From Shouchella miscanthi (lineage in GTDB: Bacteria; Bacillota; Bacilli; Bacillales; Bacillaceae_D), in the NCBI RefSeq assembly GCF_007725405.1, contig NZ_CP042163.1, positions 62,001 through 126,000 on the forward strand: a stretch of 64,000 nucleotides of DNA, given 5' to 3'. The notes beneath the pieces are model-generated. The model had not been told where the DNA came from and made no database searches. It worked only from the letters and a program-made list of their open reading frames with translations. Shown piece after piece: positions 53,720 through 64,000 of this stretch. The position numbers were made by a program, and so were the translations under genes. How positions within the stretch are numbered: position 1 is the first letter of the stretch; the number at the start of each line of letters is the position of its first letter.

Positions 53720-55102
53720 GTGGAGCAAGAAGTGCAGCGTTTTATGACAGACAATCAATTGGTGGAAAAAGGGAATACGGTACTTGTAGCTGTCTCCGGC
53801 GGTGCCGATTCAATGGCTCTATTATCGTTGCTTGCTGACATGAGAGCGGAATGGTCGCTGACGATTTATGTTGTCCATGTAAATCATCAGTTGCGTGGAG
53901 AAGAGTCGGAGAAAGATTGCATGTTTGTGCAGAATTGGTGTCGAAAAAGGGGCGTTCATTTTCAAGATTACCGCGTCGATGTGAATGCACAAAAACAGAC
54001 AGAAAAAGTGGGTACACAAGCTGCAGCTCATACGTTACGCTATCAGGCGTTTTCGACAGAAATGAATCGTGTGAGCGCCGATGTTTTAGCAACAGCCCAT
54101 CATGGAGATGATAGTACGGAATCTGTTCTAATGAAGTTAAACCGAGGCACAACTCCTTATCTAAGATTAGGAATCGCCGCTAAAAGAGACTTTGAACAAG
54201 GGAGCCTCATTAGACCACTTCTTTGTGTAACAAAAGAAGCTATTCTTAAGTATTGTAACGAGAAAGAAATTCTCTATCGAGACGATTCAAGCAATGAGTC
54301 TGAAGGCTATACAAGAAACCGATTCCGGAAATACGTTGTCCCTGAATTAAAAAAGGAAAATCCGTTAAATCACATACATATTAGACGTTTTGAAGAGTGG
54401 CAACATGACGATAATAAAGTACTAATGGAGCTTGCAGAGGATCAATTAGCCAAAATAGTCATGGTAAAAGAGAAGGATACAGTCATAATTGATAAAGATC
54501 GCTATCTTAAACTAGCGATTCCTTTACAAAGAAGGGTGATTCATCTAATATTAAATTGTCTGTATAACAAAGGGATAGTCCGTGACTTCTCTTCATACAT
54601 AGAGCAAATTGAGCTTTTCCTGCAAAGCCATTCGAACTTCGCATCAATTGACTTACGCAATGGATTAAAAGTTTACCGAGAAAACAATTGCTACAGGTTT
54701 ACGCAAGAGGTTTATGTGGAATCAGATAATTACTGTTTAGAACTAAATGTGCCAGGGATGATCTCGACGCCGTTAGGAATGGTTGGTACGGAACTTCTTC
54801 CAACTATTGGTGAAGAGACAGTTGAATGTATGTATATCCCAGTATCGAGTTTTTCGTCTCCTTTATTTATAAGGAATCGACGACCGGGGGACCGTTTCAA
54901 TCCAAAAGGTTTGAACGGTTCAAAGAAAGTAAATCGTGTTTTCATTGACCGAAAAATTGATTTACCCCGTAGGCATGACTGGCCATTACTGGTTGATTCG
55001 GCAGGTAACATACTGTGGATTCTTTTACTACATAAGGCTGAATTGCCTAAACAACAAGCATTTGACCACTATGTACGAATCGCGTTTGTAGGGAACACTT
55101 AA
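53720..55102 (+). CDS. tilS: tRNA(Ile)-lysidine synthase
   Basis: A 460-residue enzyme that converts C34 of tRNA-Ile (CAU) to lysidine. PP-loop motif [30 protein letters not shown], and [25 protein letters not shown], with the C-terminal tRNA-binding domain ending [31 protein letters not shown]. It starts at GTG 53720 with a modest ribosome site. The enzyme is essential and the neighbour hpt is the usual one. Sequence is more divergent than most core genes here, as is typical of TilS. Confidence 0.95.
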   Translation: MEQEVQRFMTDNQLVEKGNTVLVAVSGGADSMALLSLLADMRAEWSLTIYVVHVNHQLRGEESEKDCMFVQNWCRKRGVHFQDYRVDVNAQKQTEKVGTQAAAHTLRYQAFSTEMNRVSADVLATAHHGDDSTESVLMKLNRGTTPYLRLGIAAKRDFEQGSLIRPLLCVTKEAILKYCNEKEILYRDDSSNESEGYTRNRFRKYVVPELKKENPLNHIHIRRFEEWQHDDNKVLMELAEDQLAKIVMVKEKDTVIIDKDRYLKLAIPLQRRVIHLILNCLYNKGIVRDFSSYIEQIELFLQSHSNFASIDLRNGLKVYRENNCYRFTQEVYVESDNYCLELNVPGMISTPLGMVGTELLPTIGEETVECMYIPVSSFSSPLFIRNRRPGDRFNPKGLNGSKKVNRVFIDRKIDLPRRHDWPLLVDSAGNILWILLLHKAELPKQQAFDHYVRIAFVGNT

Positions 55103-55142
55103 AAAAAGCAAATGGTATATAACAGGAGGTACAAGACGGTTG

Positions 55143-55682
55143 ATGAAGAACGACATGAAAGAGATTTTACTAACCGAAGAACAGATCCAGAAGAAAATTA
55201 AAGAATTAGGGCATACTATTACGGAAGAGTATAAAGACCGCTTTCCTTTGTTCGTAGGTGTCTTAAAAGGTGCGCTTCCATTTATGGCTGATTTAGTTAA
55301 AGCTGTCGATACACACCTTGAAATGGATTTTATGGATGTTTCAAGTTATGGCAAAAGTATGGTTTCCTCAGGTGAAGTGAAAATCGTCAAAGATCTAGAT
55401 ACAAAAGTAGAAGGTCGAGATGTCCTCATTGTAGAAGATATTATTGATAGTGGTTTAACGTTAAGCTATTTAATTGAGCTTTTTAAATACCGCAAAGCAA
55501 AGTCTGTAAAAGTGGTTACCCTTCTTGATAAGCCTGAAGGAAGAAAAGTTGATTTAGTGCCGGATTTAACCGGGTTTATTGTACCAGACGAATTTGTTGT
55601 TGGGTATGGATTAGACTTCGCAGAACGCTACCGAAATTTACCGTACGTAGGCATCTTAAAGCCAGAAGTTTATGAAGGCTAA
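55143..55682 (+). CDS. hpt: Hypoxanthine-guanine phosphoribosyltransferase
   Basis: A 179-residue purine-salvage enzyme. Motifs: [70 protein letters not shown] (PRPP loop with the DS motif) and [27 protein letters not shown]. It makes IMP and GMP from hypoxanthine and guanine using PRPP, and in B. subtilis is in one operon with tilS and forms a functional link with FtsH. ATG 55143 is used; TTG 55140 gives one more Met. Confidence 0.96.
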   Translation: MKNDMKEILLTEEQIQKKIKELGHTITEEYKDRFPLFVGVLKGALPFMADLVKAVDTHLEMDFMDVSSYGKSMVSSGEVKIVKDLDTKVEGRDVLIVEDIIDSGLTLSYLIELFKYRKAKSVKVVTLLDKPEGRKVDLVPDLTGFIVPDEFVVGYGLDFAERYRNLPYVGILKPEVYEG

Positions 55683-55751
55683 TTATTGGTGTCCACGAAC
55701 GTGTTATGGTAAGATAGGTGCAGTTTTGTTGGATGTGGGAGGAGGTAAAGG

Positions 55752-57740
55752 ATGAAAGGACGTACGTTGCGTACTGTCTTAATTTTAGTTCTTGTCATGG
55801 TCGTTGTAATTGCTGCAGTGAATGCTGTGACAAGTGATCAATCTGAGACAACTCAAGTACGATACGATGAATTTATTGAAAGACTTGAGCAAGGCGAGGT
55901 TGAAAGCATAAACGTTCAACCAGAGCGTGGTGTTCTTATTGTAACAGGACGTTTCACAGATCAAAATGAAGATGAAAACTTCTCTACATCTGTTTTTAAC
56001 TCTGAGGTTACGACTGGTTTCTTAGCAGAGATTGATAACGTTGAGATCTCTATCGAACCAGAAGAAGAGCAGAGCAACTGGTTTACAACTATATTATTTA
56101 TTGCCCCATTCTTACTTATCGTCTTAATTATTATCTTTATGATGAGTTCGGCTCAAGGTGGTGGCGGCGGTGGTGGAAACCGCGTCATGAACTTTGGTAA
56201 GAGCAAAGCGAAGATGGTTAGTGATGAGAAGAAAAAAGCGAAATTTAAAGACGTTGCTGGTGCAGACGAAGAAAAGCAAGAGCTTGTTGAAGTGGTTGAA
56301 TTCTTAAAAGACCCAAGACGGTTCTCGGCGATTGGCGCACGTATTCCTAAAGGTGTCCTCTTAGTAGGTCCTCCAGGTACGGGTAAAACATTGTTAGCTC
56401 GCGCTGTTGCAGGTGAAGCTGGTGTTCCTTTCTTCTCTATCAGTGGTTCTGACTTCGTTGAAATGTTTGTCGGTGTCGGTGCATCTCGTGTGCGTGACCT
56501 TTTTGAAAATGCGAAGAAAAACTCTCCTTGTATTATCTTTATTGATGAGATTGATGCAGTTGGACGCCAACGTGGAGCAGGTCTTGGTGGCGGTCACGAT
56601 GAACGTGAACAAACGCTGAACCAATTGCTTGTTGAAATGGATGGTTTTAGTGCAAATGAGGGTATTATCATTATTGCTGCGACAAACCGTGCAGATATTC
56701 TCGATCCAGCGTTATTACGTCCAGGTCGTTTTGACAGACAAATTCAAGTTAATGCTCCTGACGTAAAAGGGCGTGAAGAAGTTCTTCATGTACATGCACG
56801 TAACAAGCCTTTACGCGAAGACGTTAAGCTTGATTTAATTGCTGTACGAACGCCAGGTTTCTCAGGTGCTGATTTAGAAAATCTTTTAAATGAAGCGGCA
56901 CTCGTCGCTGCAAGAGATAATAAAAAAGAAATTGGTATGGAACATATTGAAGAAGCTATTGACCGTGTCATTGCTGGTCCTGCTAAGAAAAGCCGTGTGA
57001 TATCCGCGAAGGAGAAAAACATTGTTGCTTGGCATGAAGCAGGTCATACTGTCGTAGGTGTGAAGCTAGAAAGTGCTGACACTGTTCATAAAGTAACAAT
57101 TGTTCCACGAGGTATGGCAGGCGGGTATGCGATGATGCTTCCAAAAGAAGATCGCTACTTTATGACCAAACCTGAACTACTTGACAAGATTGTCGGACTT
57201 CTTGGTGGACGTGTAGCTGAGGAAGTGCAATTTGGAGAAGTATCTACTGGAGCTCATAATGACTTCCAACGTGCAACTGCTATTGCGAGAAAGATGGTAA
57301 CAGAGTACGGCATGAGCGATAAGCTCGGACCAATGCAATTTGGTTCAACTTCTGGTGGTCAAGTTTTCTTAGGAAGAGATATCCAAAACGAGCAAAACTA
57401 TTCAGATGCAATTGCCCATGAGATTGATTTAGAAGTACAGCGTATTATTAAGGACTCTTATGAGCGCTGTAAACAAATTCTTATTGAAAATAAAGATAGT
57501 CTAGACCTTGTGGCGCAAAAACTAATTGAATTAGAAACGCTAGATGCGGAACAAATTCAGTCTCTTATTAACGAAGGGAAGCTTCCTGAAAATCATCATG
57601 CAAATCGAAAAGATGATGACGTGAAAGTGAACATTCAATCAAAAGATGAGTCAGAGGATTTAAAAGGTGCTTATGAAGAGACGACGAATATGGAAGAAAA
57701 TCGTCCTGCTTCCGAGGATCTGAACGATCGAAAAGAATAA
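55752..57740 (+). CDS. ftsH: ATP-dependent zinc metalloprotease FtsH
   Basis: A 662-residue membrane-bound AAA+ protease. Two membrane helices (about residues 7-26 and 110-133) flank a small outer domain. A Gly-rich linker precedes the AAA module: Walker [20 protein letters not shown], Walker [43 protein letters not shown]. The zinc protease motif is HEAGHTVVG, with a later Glu. The C-terminal tail is acidic and variable. It degrades membrane and regulatory proteins and is needed for sporulation and stress tolerance. Confidence 0.98.
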   Translation: MKGRTLRTVLILVLVMVVVIAAVNAVTSDQSETTQVRYDEFIERLEQGEVESINVQPERGVLIVTGRFTDQNEDENFSTSVFNSEVTTGFLAEIDNVEISIEPEEEQSNWFTTILFIAPFLLIVLIIIFMMSSAQGGGGGGGNRVMNFGKSKAKMVSDEKKKAKFKDVAGADEEKQELVEVVEFLKDPRRFSAIGARIPKGVLLVGPPGTGKTLLARAVAGEAGVPFFSISGSDFVEMFVGVGASRVRDLFENAKKNSPCIIFIDEIDAVGRQRGAGLGGGHDEREQTLNQLLVEMDGFSANEGIIIIAATNRADILDPALLRPGRFDRQIQVNAPDVKGREEVLHVHARNKPLREDVKLDLIAVRTPGFSGADLENLLNEAALVAARDNKKEIGMEHIEEAIDRVIAGPAKKSRVISAKEKNIVAWHEAGHTVVGVKLESADTVHKVTIVPRGMAGGYAMMLPKEDRYFMTKPELLDKIVGLLGGRVAEEVQFGEVSTGAHNDFQRATAIARKMVTEYGMSDKLGPMQFGSTSGGQVFLGRDIQNEQNYSDAIAHEIDLEVQRIIKDSYERCKQILIENKDSLDLVAQKLIELETLDAEQIQSLINEGKLPENHHANRKDDDVKVNIQSKDESEDLKGAYEETTNMEENRPASEDLNDRKE

Positions 57741-57746
57741 CACCTA

Positions 57747-57773
57747 AAGAGAGTGCATCTGCACTCTCTTTTT
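57747..57773 (+). terminator. Terminator of ftsH
   Basis: AAGAGAGTGCA (57747-57757) pairs perfectly with TGCACTCTCTT (57760-57770), followed by T residues. Confidence 0.9.
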
Positions 57774-57790
57774 GTTCAGGGGGAGACTAA

Positions 57791-58558
57791 ATGATTTTAA
57801 CGATTGATATTGGAAACTCATCCATTGTAACAGGAATCTTCCGGGAAAATGAGCTTGAAACCCTTTTTCGAATGGCAAAGGCGACAGAAAAAACAAGCGA
57901 CGAATACGGTATGCTTCTATATAGCTTTTTTCAACATCAGGACTATTCTCTTTCAGATGTGGAAGGCGTTATTCTTTCATCGGTTGTGCCAAGTATGATG
58001 CATCGTTTTAAGCGAATGTGCAGAGACTATTTTAACGTTGAGCCAGTTATTATTGGTCCAGGTGTGAAGACAGGCCTTAATATTCTTTACGAAGACCCTA
58101 AAGAAGTAGGGTCGGATCGAATTGCGAACGCTGTTGCCGCTCTATCAATGTATCAAGCTCCTTGTATCGTGGTTGATATTGGGACGGCAACAACCTTTTG
58201 TTACATTGATGAAAAGCACCGCTATCGTGGTGGAGTGATAGCGCCAGGTCCCGCGCTGTCAGTTGATGCCTTGTCTGAAAATGCTTCTAGGCTTCCACGT
58301 GTCGAATTGCAAAAGCCGGAAAGGATTATTAATAAGACAACCCTTAGCTCCATTCATAGTGGTACATATTACGGGTATTTATGCTTAATTGATGGTATGA
58401 TTGAACGCATGAAAAAAGAGGTGTCACAACCTCACGCCGTTGTGATTGCAACTGGAGGTCTTGTCCATTTGTATGCAGAAGATTCGACGCAGATTCAATA
58501 CGTGGATCAAAATCTAACACATAAAGGTCTGAAGCAAATATATGATCGAAATAAGTAA
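57791..58558 (+). CDS. coaX: Type III pantothenate kinase
   Basis: A 255-residue kinase of the ASKHA superfamily; first step of coenzyme A synthesis. Motifs: LTIDIGNSSIVTGIFRENEL (phosphate 1), GPGVKTGLNILYEDPKEVGSDRIANAVAAL, CIVVDIGTATTFCYIDEKHRYRGGVIAPGPALSVDAL and VVIATGGLVHLYAED. Type III enzymes are not inhibited by CoA. The position after ftsH is conserved in B. subtilis (yacB). Confidence 0.96.
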   Translation: MILTIDIGNSSIVTGIFRENELETLFRMAKATEKTSDEYGMLLYSFFQHQDYSLSDVEGVILSSVVPSMMHRFKRMCRDYFNVEPVIIGPGVKTGLNILYEDPKEVGSDRIANAVAALSMYQAPCIVVDIGTATTFCYIDEKHRYRGGVIAPGPALSVDALSENASRLPRVELQKPERIINKTTLSSIHSGTYYGYLCLIDGMIERMKKEVSQPHAVVIATGGLVHLYAEDSTQIQYVDQNLTHKGLKQIYDRNK

Positions 58559-58573
58559 GAAGGAGTGTAGGCA

Positions 58574-59452
58574 ATGAATGATTATTTAGTAAGAGCAACA
58601 GCATATAACGGAGAAGTAAGAGCAATTGCTTTAACAGCAACCGATATGGTGTCTGAAGCATGTAGAAGGCAAGGAACATGGCCAACGGCATCAGCTGCTC
58701 TTGGTCGTGCGATGATGGGCGGTACAATGATGGCTTCTATGCTAAAGGGTGAGGCGAAATTAACGGTTCGAATCGAAGGAAACGGTCCAATTGGGCAAGT
58801 TATTGTTGATAGCCATGCAGATGGATCAACAAGAGGAACGGTAACAAACCCTCACGTCAGTCCTGATTTAAACAGCCACGGTAAATTGGATGTAGCCCGT
58901 GTTGTTGGAACGGACGGAACGCTGTCTGTTGTGAAAGATTTAGGAATGAAAGAGCCTTTTACAGGTAGTGTCCCGCTTGTATCTGGGGAAATTGGTGATG
59001 ATTTCACCTATTACTTCGCTAATTCCGAACAAACGCCATCCTCTGTTGGCGTCGGTGTTCTTGTTAACCCTGATGAAACCATTCTTGCAGCTGGTGGATT
59101 CGTCATTCAAATGATGCCAGGAGCGCAAGAAAGTACAATTATTGATATTGAACAACGTTTATCCAATGTCCCTGCTGTTTCGAAGCTTGTTGAAAAGGGT
59201 TTATCACCAGAAGAGATTCTTTATACGCTCTTAGGTGAAAGCAATGTAAAGTTACTAGAAACCAAACCTGTACAGTTTCAATGTTCATGTTCAAAAGAAA
59301 GAATCGCCAATGCCATTATTAGCTTAGGTCAAGCGGAAATCGACGCGATGATTAAAGAAGATCAAGGAGCCGAGACGACGTGTAATTTTTGTAACGAGAC
59401 GTATACATTTACAGAAGATGAGCTTGTGTCGCTGCTCGATAATGCAAAATAA
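58574..59452 (+). CDS. hslO: Redox-regulated chaperone Hsp33
   Basis: A 292-residue cytosolic holdase. N-terminal domain [27 protein letters not shown], central [25 protein letters not shown] and [44 protein letters not shown], and C-terminal zinc switch with CSCSKER and [10 protein letters not shown] (CxC and CxxC). Oxidation forms disulphides, releases zinc and activates the chaperone. The next B. subtilis gene, yacD, is missing; a terminator and a cysK promoter follow instead. Confidence 0.96.
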   Translation: MNDYLVRATAYNGEVRAIALTATDMVSEACRRQGTWPTASAALGRAMMGGTMMASMLKGEAKLTVRIEGNGPIGQVIVDSHADGSTRGTVTNPHVSPDLNSHGKLDVARVVGTDGTLSVVKDLGMKEPFTGSVPLVSGEIGDDFTYYFANSEQTPSSVGVGVLVNPDETILAAGGFVIQMMPGAQESTIIDIEQRLSNVPAVSKLVEKGLSPEEILYTLLGESNVKLLETKPVQFQCSCSKERIANAIISLGQAEIDAMIKEDQGAETTCNFCNETYTFTEDELVSLLDNAK

Positions 59453-59485
59453 AAAAGGTTGGAGCGTTAGCGTTCCAGCCTTTTT
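59452..59485 (+). terminator. Terminator of hslO
   Basis: AAAAAGGTTGGAGCG pairs with CGTTCCAGCCTTTTT around a short loop, with wobble pairs, and ends in a T-run. Confidence 0.85.
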
Positions 59486-59506
59486 GGTTCACACTGTTCT
59501 TTTTGA

Positions 59507-59535
59507 TTGACTTATCAGAAAATGTCTGCTATTAT
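59507..59535 (+). promoter_or_regulatory. Sigma-A promoter of cysK
   Basis: TTGACT (59507-59512), a 17-nt spacer and TATTAT (59530-59535), 53 nt before the cysK start. I saw no convincing CymR site. Confidence 0.7.
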
Positions 59536-59588
59536 TTTTGTAAATCGCATAAAAATACTAGGAATTAATCTAGAGGAGGCTTTTCAGT

Positions 59589-60527
59589 ATGACGGTCGTC
59601 AACAACATTACTGAATTAATTGGTAATACCCCATTGGTTAAGTTAAATCGTTTAACATCAGAAGAGCATGCAGATGTTTACTTGAAGTTAGAATATCAAA
59701 ACCCTGGAAGCAGTGTAAAAGACCGAATTGCCCTTGCTATGATTAATGCAGCAGAAGAAGCTGGAGAGTTAAAGCCTGGAACTGTTATTGTCGAGCCAAC
59801 TAGTGGTAACACAGGAATTGGTCTAGCGATGGTTGCAGCGGCGAAAGGATACAAGACTAAGCTTGTTATGCCGGAAACGATGAGCTTAGAAAGAAGAAAC
59901 TTATTAAGAGCATACGGTGCAGACCTTGTATTAACACCTGGGCCAGAAGGTATGGGTGGAGCCATTCGTAAGGCAACAGAACTAGCTAGTGAAGATGGCC
60001 ATTTCATGCCGCAACAATTTGAAAACGGTGCAAACCCTAAAATTCACCGTGAGACAACAGGAAAAGAGTTGTTACAACAAGTAGATGGTCAACTTGACGG
60101 TTTTGTGGCTGGTATTGGAACTGGGGGAACGATTACAGGGGCTGGCGGCTTGTTAAAAGAAAACTTCCCACACTTAAAGGTAGTTGCTATTGAACCTCAG
60201 GATTCACCGGTTTTATCTGGTGGAAAGCCTGGTCCCCATAAATTGCAGGGAATTGGACCTGGATTTGTTCCTGGTATCTTAAATACAGAAATATATGATG
60301 AAGTACTAAAAGTATCAACGGATGAAGCGTTTGAGTATGCAAGAAGAGCAGCAAAAGAAGAGGGGATTTTAGGTGGAATTTCTTCTGGTGCAGCTATTTA
60401 TGGAGCGCTTCAACTGGCGAAGGAATTAGGTCCAGGAAAAAAAGTGGTTGCGATTATCCCTTCAAATGGAGAGCGTTACCTAAGCACACCGCTGTATCAA
60501 TTTGAAGAAGAAGAAGCAAAAGCATAA
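59589..60527 (+). CDS. cysK: Cysteine synthase A
   Basis: A 312-residue PLP enzyme making cysteine from O-acetylserine and sulphide. Motifs: [33 protein letters not shown] (PLP Lys in SSVKDR), [37 protein letters not shown] and [17 protein letters not shown]. In B. subtilis, CysK also binds CymR to sense O-acetylserine. It is monocistronic with its own promoter and terminator. Confidence 0.97.
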   Translation: MTVVNNITELIGNTPLVKLNRLTSEEHADVYLKLEYQNPGSSVKDRIALAMINAAEEAGELKPGTVIVEPTSGNTGIGLAMVAAAKGYKTKLVMPETMSLERRNLLRAYGADLVLTPGPEGMGGAIRKATELASEDGHFMPQQFENGANPKIHRETTGKELLQQVDGQLDGFVAGIGTGGTITGAGGLLKENFPHLKVVAIEPQDSPVLSGGKPGPHKLQGIGPGFVPGILNTEIYDEVLKVSTDEAFEYARRAAKEEGILGGISSGAAIYGALQLAKELGPGKKVVAIIPSNGERYLSTPLYQFEEEEAKA

Positions 60528-60560
60528 TAGGGGATTTTTTACTTCCCGGGAAATAAAAAG

Positions 60561-60587
60561 AAGCAGGCTCAATAAGAGTCTGCTTTT
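60561..60587 (+). terminator. Terminator of cysK
   Basis: AAGCAGGCTC (60561-60570) pairs with GAGTCTGCTT (60576-60585), with one wobble, followed by T residues. Confidence 0.8.
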
Positions 60588-60644
60588 ATTATTGTTGGTA
60601 GTTTAGTAAAATGAGTCCATATAGTTATGGACGGGGGAAAGAAT

Positions 60645-62069
60645 GTGTCTGATCGTTTAACAAAGACAATGACATTGCCAATGCCATCAAATGAATGGTT
60701 TGGCGCATTTCGACGACTAACAGAAAAAGAACAACATTATGCTGTATTAGAAAGTGGACGTTCTGGACGATATAGCATTATGGGACTAAAACCAGAAGCC
60801 ATTATTGAAGGGAAAGATAGAACGTTAACTGTTCAAACAAATGGAACAACGAAAACGTATGACGGGGAATTATTAGAGAGTGTCGAACTCGTTTTAAAAT
60901 CGTATCAAGTGAATGAACCATTGCTAGGGGAAGGCCCCCCTATTCAAGGGGGAGCGCTAGGCTATATTAGCTATGATTATGTACGCCAAATTGAAACATT
61001 AGCGACAAATGCAGTAGACGATTTACAATTGCCCGAAGTGTATTTTATGATCTTCGAAAATGTTTTTGTGTATGACCATGAACAAAAAGTGCTTTGGATT
61101 TGTGTGAATGGCAATGATGAAAGGGAATTAGAAAAGCGGTTAATGGATTATGAAACCATTTGGTCCCAGGGAGGGCTACAGCCGACAGAGCATGACCATG
61201 ACACCTTTGCTGGTTCTGAGGAATCGTCTTCATTGGTTGGCACAATGAGTGAAGAAGAATTTGCAAAAGCGGTTGAGCGAATACAGACGTATATTAGCGA
61301 GGGAGATGTCTTCCAAGTAAACCTGTCTGTCCGTCATCATAAACGAAACAACATTCCGCCTATTTACATCTATGAAGCATTAAGAGAGCTTAATCCTTCT
61401 CCGTATATGAGCTACATTCATGCTCCAGAACGACAAGTTGTTAGTGCTTCTCCTGAACTACTAGTGAAAAAAAGAAACGGTGAATTGAGTACAAGGCCAA
61501 TTGCCGGTACACGATCAAGAGGCAAGACCGAAGCAGAAGATCAACGTCTTAAAGAAGAACTTCTCGCTAACGAAAAAGAAATCGCTGAGCACGTAATGCT
61601 TGTGGATTTAGAGCGAAACGACCTTGGAAGAGTGAGTGAATATGGGAGTGTTGAAGTAGACGAACTACTAGTAGTGGAAAAATACTCTCACGTCATGCAC
61701 TTAGTTTCAAATGTTAAAAGCAAGCTTGCGGAAGGTCATTCGTTGTATGACTGTATTCGGGCTGTTTTTCCTGGAGGCACGATTACAGGAGCGCCAAAAG
61801 TGAGGACGATGGAAATTATTGAAGAGTTAGAACCTGTAAGAAGAGGTCTATACACAGGTGCGATCGGGTGGATTGGTTTCCATGGTGATATGGAGTTAAA
61901 TATCGTCATTCGCACGATGATTTGCCAAGGTGATTATGCTTATGTTCAAGCCGGTGCCGGTGTTGTCATTGATTCAAATCCACTAGCCGAGTACAAGGAA
62001 TCCCTAAAAAAAGCAAAAGCACTGTGGCGTGCTTATGATATTGCTAAAGAAAGGGCGAAAACCGAATAA
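60645..62069 (+). CDS. pabB: Aminodeoxychorismate synthase component I
   Basis: A 474-residue chorismate-binding enzyme of p-aminobenzoate (folate) synthesis. N-terminal domain [21 protein letters not shown] and [18 protein letters not shown]-terminal catalytic domain [131 protein letters not shown] 60645 follows GGGGGAAAG. The stop overlaps the pabA start. [10 protein letters not shown] and the TITGAPK motif place it with the PabB/TrpE family; the neighbours show it is PabB. Confidence 0.95.
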   Translation: MSDRLTKTMTLPMPSNEWFGAFRRLTEKEQHYAVLESGRSGRYSIMGLKPEAIIEGKDRTLTVQTNGTTKTYDGELLESVELVLKSYQVNEPLLGEGPPIQGGALGYISYDYVRQIETLATNAVDDLQLPEVYFMIFENVFVYDHEQKVLWICVNGNDERELEKRLMDYETIWSQGGLQPTEHDHDTFAGSEESSSLVGTMSEEEFAKAVERIQTYISEGDVFQVNLSVRHHKRNNIPPIYIYEALRELNPSPYMSYIHAPERQVVSASPELLVKKRNGELSTRPIAGTRSRGKTEAEDQRLKEELLANEKEIAEHVMLVDLERNDLGRVSEYGSVEVDELLVVEKYSHVMHLVSNVKSKLAEGHSLYDCIRAVFPGGTITGAPKVRTMEIIEELEPVRRGLYTGAIGWIGFHGDMELNIVIRTMICQGDYAYVQAGAGVVIDSNPLAEYKESLKKAKALWRAYDIAKERAKTE

Positions 62070-62665
62070 TGATCTTAATGATTGATAACTATGATTCCTT
62101 TACGTATAACCTAGTGCAATATTTAGGAGAAATGGGCGAAGAACTAGTTGTTCGACGCAATGATAAAATTGAGATTGAAGAAATTGAAACGGTGCTGAAA
62201 CCAGAAATGATTATGATTTCGCCAGGCCCTTGTACGCCGAATGAGGCAGGTATTAGCTTGGATGTCATTCGTACGTTTAGTGGAAGGATACCGATATTAG
62301 GCGTCTGTCTTGGTCATCAAGCTATTGCACAAGCATTCGGTGGAGTTGTAAAGAAGGCTGATCAGCTCATGCATGGTAAAACCTCTTACATTCAACATGA
62401 CAAACGAACGTTATTTAAAGAGTTGCATCAGCCACTAAGAGTAACCCGGTATCACTCTCTTATCGTTGAACGGGAAACCCTCCCGTCTTGCTTTGACATA
62501 AGTGCAGAGACAGCATCAGGAGAAATTATGGCGATTCGTCATAAAGAGTATGCGTTAGAGGGCGTTCAATTCCATCCGGAAGCGATCCTGACGAGTGAAG
62601 GAAAGAGGATGTTGCGTCAATTTGTCGAAACGTATAAAGGTGGGGTTTCGTGTACATTAGTGTAA
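62069..62665 (+). CDS. pabA: Glutamine amidotransferase component II (PabA/TrpG)
   Basis: A 198-residue class I glutamine amidotransferase that supplies ammonia to PabB and, in B. subtilis, also to TrpE (shared subunit). Seen: [51 protein letters not shown] (catalytic Cys), and [17 protein letters not shown] (catalytic His and Glu). The start overlaps the pabB stop (TAATG) and the end overlaps pabC by 16 nt, so translation is coupled. Confidence 0.95.
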   Translation: MILMIDNYDSFTYNLVQYLGEMGEELVVRRNDKIEIEEIETVLKPEMIMISPGPCTPNEAGISLDVIRTFSGRIPILGVCLGHQAIAQAFGGVVKKADQLMHGKTSYIQHDKRTLFKELHQPLRVTRYHSLIVERETLPSCFDISAETASGEIMAIRHKEYALEGVQFHPEAILTSEGKRMLRQFVETYKGGVSCTLV

Positions 62666-63498
62666 ACGGGCAAATTGTACAGGATACAGAAGCATCTATA
62701 TCACCCTACGACCATGGTTTTCTTTATGGATTAGGGTTATTTGAAACATTTGCTGTAAGAAATGATGCTATTTTTCTTCTAGATCATCATCTGACACGGC
62801 TTAATGTAAGTGTTAAAGAATTAGGGTTTAACTACGTTCTTACAGAAGACGTTGTCTATCGTACTGTTCGCAAGCTTCTTAAGAAAAATGGGTTACAAGA
62901 AGCTTATATACGCTGGAATGTGTCAGCTGGTATTCGGGAGATTGGGTTGGCTAACGAGCCATTCCTCGACCCGCAGGAAATTGTATATGTAAAAGTATTA
63001 CCCCCCTTGCCTGTCGCAGCCAAGCGGTTGGTTTCGTTAAAGCTTAACAGAAATTCAATTGAGGGGATAAGGCGTTATAAATCACATCATTATTTAAACA
63101 ATGTGTTGGCTAAAAAAGAACTAGGTAATCAACCGAATACAGAAGGGCTTTTTTATACAGCAGAAGGATATGCAGCAGAGGGGATTGTTTCAAATCTGTT
63201 TTTTGTGAAAAACGATAGCGTGTATACACCGAGCCTTGAAACGGGTATTTTAAATGGAGTGACTCGGCAATACGTGATAGCGTGGTGCGAACAGAATCAA
63301 AAGAGAGTCGAAGAAGGTTTTTACACAAAAGAAGAGATTGCTCAAGCTGACGAAGTATTTTTAACAAATGCTATACAAGGCATTGTGGCTGTTCATACAT
63401 TTGATCATCAATCGCTACCGAGCAATACGATTACGGAGCAACTAGCAACATCGTACCAATTAGCGATAAAGATGGAAGAGAGGATAGAGAATGAGTAA
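62650..63498 (+). CDS. pabC: 4-amino-4-deoxychorismate lyase
   Basis: A 282-residue fold-type IV PLP enzyme that releases pyruvate to give p-aminobenzoate. Motifs: [23 protein letters not shown] at the N terminus, [19 protein letters not shown] (PLP Lys), [35 protein letters not shown] and [16 protein letters not shown]. It starts at GTG with AAGGTGG upstream, and it overlaps folP by 8 nt. D-amino acid aminotransferase is the nearest alternative, but the context fixes the function. Confidence 0.94.
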   Translation: MYISVNGQIVQDTEASISPYDHGFLYGLGLFETFAVRNDAIFLLDHHLTRLNVSVKELGFNYVLTEDVVYRTVRKLLKKNGLQEAYIRWNVSAGIREIGLANEPFLDPQEIVYVKVLPPLPVAAKRLVSLKLNRNSIEGIRRYKSHHYLNNVLAKKELGNQPNTEGLFYTAEGYAAEGIVSNLFFVKNDSVYTPSLETGILNGVTRQYVIAWCEQNQKRVEEGFYTKEEIAQADEVFLTNAIQGIVAVHTFDHQSLPSNTITEQLATSYQLAIKMEERIENE

Positions 63499-64000
63499 GC
63501 GGCTTGATATGGAAGTAAAGCAAGGATCAAGAACGAAAATAATGGGAATTCTTAACGTAACGCCAGATTCATTTTCTGATGGGGGTAAATTTAATCAGGT
63601 CGATGCAGCGATTGATCGAGTAGCTGATATGATTGAAGCAGGCGCTGATTTAATTGATATTGGCGGTGAATCAACCCGTCCTGGATACACGCCAGTCTCT
63701 GTAGAAGAAGAAATTGAACGGACCAGTCCGGTGATCGAACAATTAGTTGAGCGCTTTGAGGTTCCCATTTCCATTGATACGTTTAAAGCAAAAACAGCAG
63801 AAGCGGCATTAAAAGCAGGGGCTTCTATAATTAATGATGTTTGGGGTGCAAAGGCGGATCCGCAAATGGCTCGTATAGCTGTTGAATACGAAGTACCCAT
63901 TATTTTGATGCATAATCGGGATCAAACTCCGTACGGGGTGTTTATGAATGATGTGTTAGCCGATTTATCACAAAGTATATCTATTTGTACAAATGCTGGT
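63491..64000 (+). CDS. folP: Dihydropteroate synthase (partial, cut by window end)
   Basis: The first 170 codons of the sul/folP gene. The start is ATG 63491 inside the end of pabC. Motifs: MGILNVTPDSFSDGGKF (pterin/phosphate loop), ADLIDIGGESTRPGYTPVS (sulphonamide-site STRPG), PISIDTFKAKTAEAALKAGASIINDVWG, and VPIILMHNR. The enzyme joins p-aminobenzoate with dihydropterin pyrophosphate and is the sulphonamide target. It is the fourth gene of the folate operon; folB and folK should follow outside the window. Confidence 0.96.
   Translation, partial: MSKRLDMEVKQGSRTKIMGILNVTPDSFSDGGKFNQVDAAIDRVADMIEAGADLIDIGGESTRPGYTPVSVEEEIERTSPVIEQLVERFEVPISIDTFKAKTAEAALKAGASIINDVWGAKADPQMARIAVEYEVPIILMHNRDQTPYGVFMNDVLADLSQSISICTNAG

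Overview
The window is a chromosomal segment of a low-GC, endospore-forming member of the Bacillaceae. It carries the same run of genes, in the same order, as the metG (metS) to sul region of Bacillus subtilis near the replication origin: metG, tatD, yabE, rnmV, ksgA, yabG, veg, sspF, ispE, purR, ridA, spoVG, glmU, prs, ctc, pth, fin, mfd, spoVT, yabM, mazG, rqcP, yabP, yabQ, divIC, yabR, tRNA-Met, spoIIE, yabS, yabT, tilS, hpt, ftsH, coaX, hslO, cysK, pabB, pabA, pabC, folP. An alkaliphilic Bacillus-type host is my inference from protein divergence and accessory content; the sequence does not prove it.

Region 1 (2-538) is the 3' end of metG and its terminator. Region 2 (about 600-17,600) is the main accessory part: a LacI-family regulator followed by about 16 kb of co-directional, often overlapping genes. 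They encode two sugar-binding proteins (one a 961-residue fusion), two pairs of MalF/MalG-type permeases, a secreted beta-propeller/TPR/Yip1 membrane protein, a secreted DUF5696-like protein, a cytosolic PF10091/GH144-like protein and a cytosolic GH35-like glycosidase. A cre site, a sigma-A promoter and a perfect palindromic operator are nested upstream. This is a carbohydrate uptake and degradation locus of unknown substrate and the best candidate here for an undescribed system. No transporter ATPase is present, so a shared MsmX-type ATPase elsewhere is implied.

Region 3 (17,600-20,400) holds an ABC-F gene with an attenuator-like leader (short ORF plus terminator hairpin) and a KdpD-like universal stress protein gene on the minus strand.

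Region 4 (20,400-64,000) is the conserved core: RNA maturation (rnmV, ksgA, tilS, pth), sporulation (yabG, sspF, spoVG, fin, spoVT, yabP, yabQ, spoIIE), division (divIC), repair (mfd), cell-envelope precursors (glmU, ispE, yabM), purine and cofactor metabolism (purR, prs, hpt, coaX, pab/fol genes), proteostasis (ftsH, hslO, rqcP) and cysteine synthesis (cysK). Accessory insertions interrupt it: a Yip1 / MurG-paralogue / Yip1 trio (37.7-40.1 kb) between spoVT and yabM; and a HAD phosphatase, a 2-hydroxyacid dehydrogenase, a Fur-box-preceded ferredoxin-NADP reductase and an unrecognised 160-residue protein (43.6-47.0 kb) between rqcP and yabP. No yacD lies between hslO and cysK, and only one tRNA lies upstream of spoIIE. 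Small genes easily missed are sspF (58 aa), a 27-residue peptide gene downstream of it with its own terminator, and the 44-codon leader upstream of the ABC-F gene. I saw no insertion sequences, CRISPR arrays, rRNA or prophage genes. All identifications come from reading motifs and remembered family sequences; no search was run.
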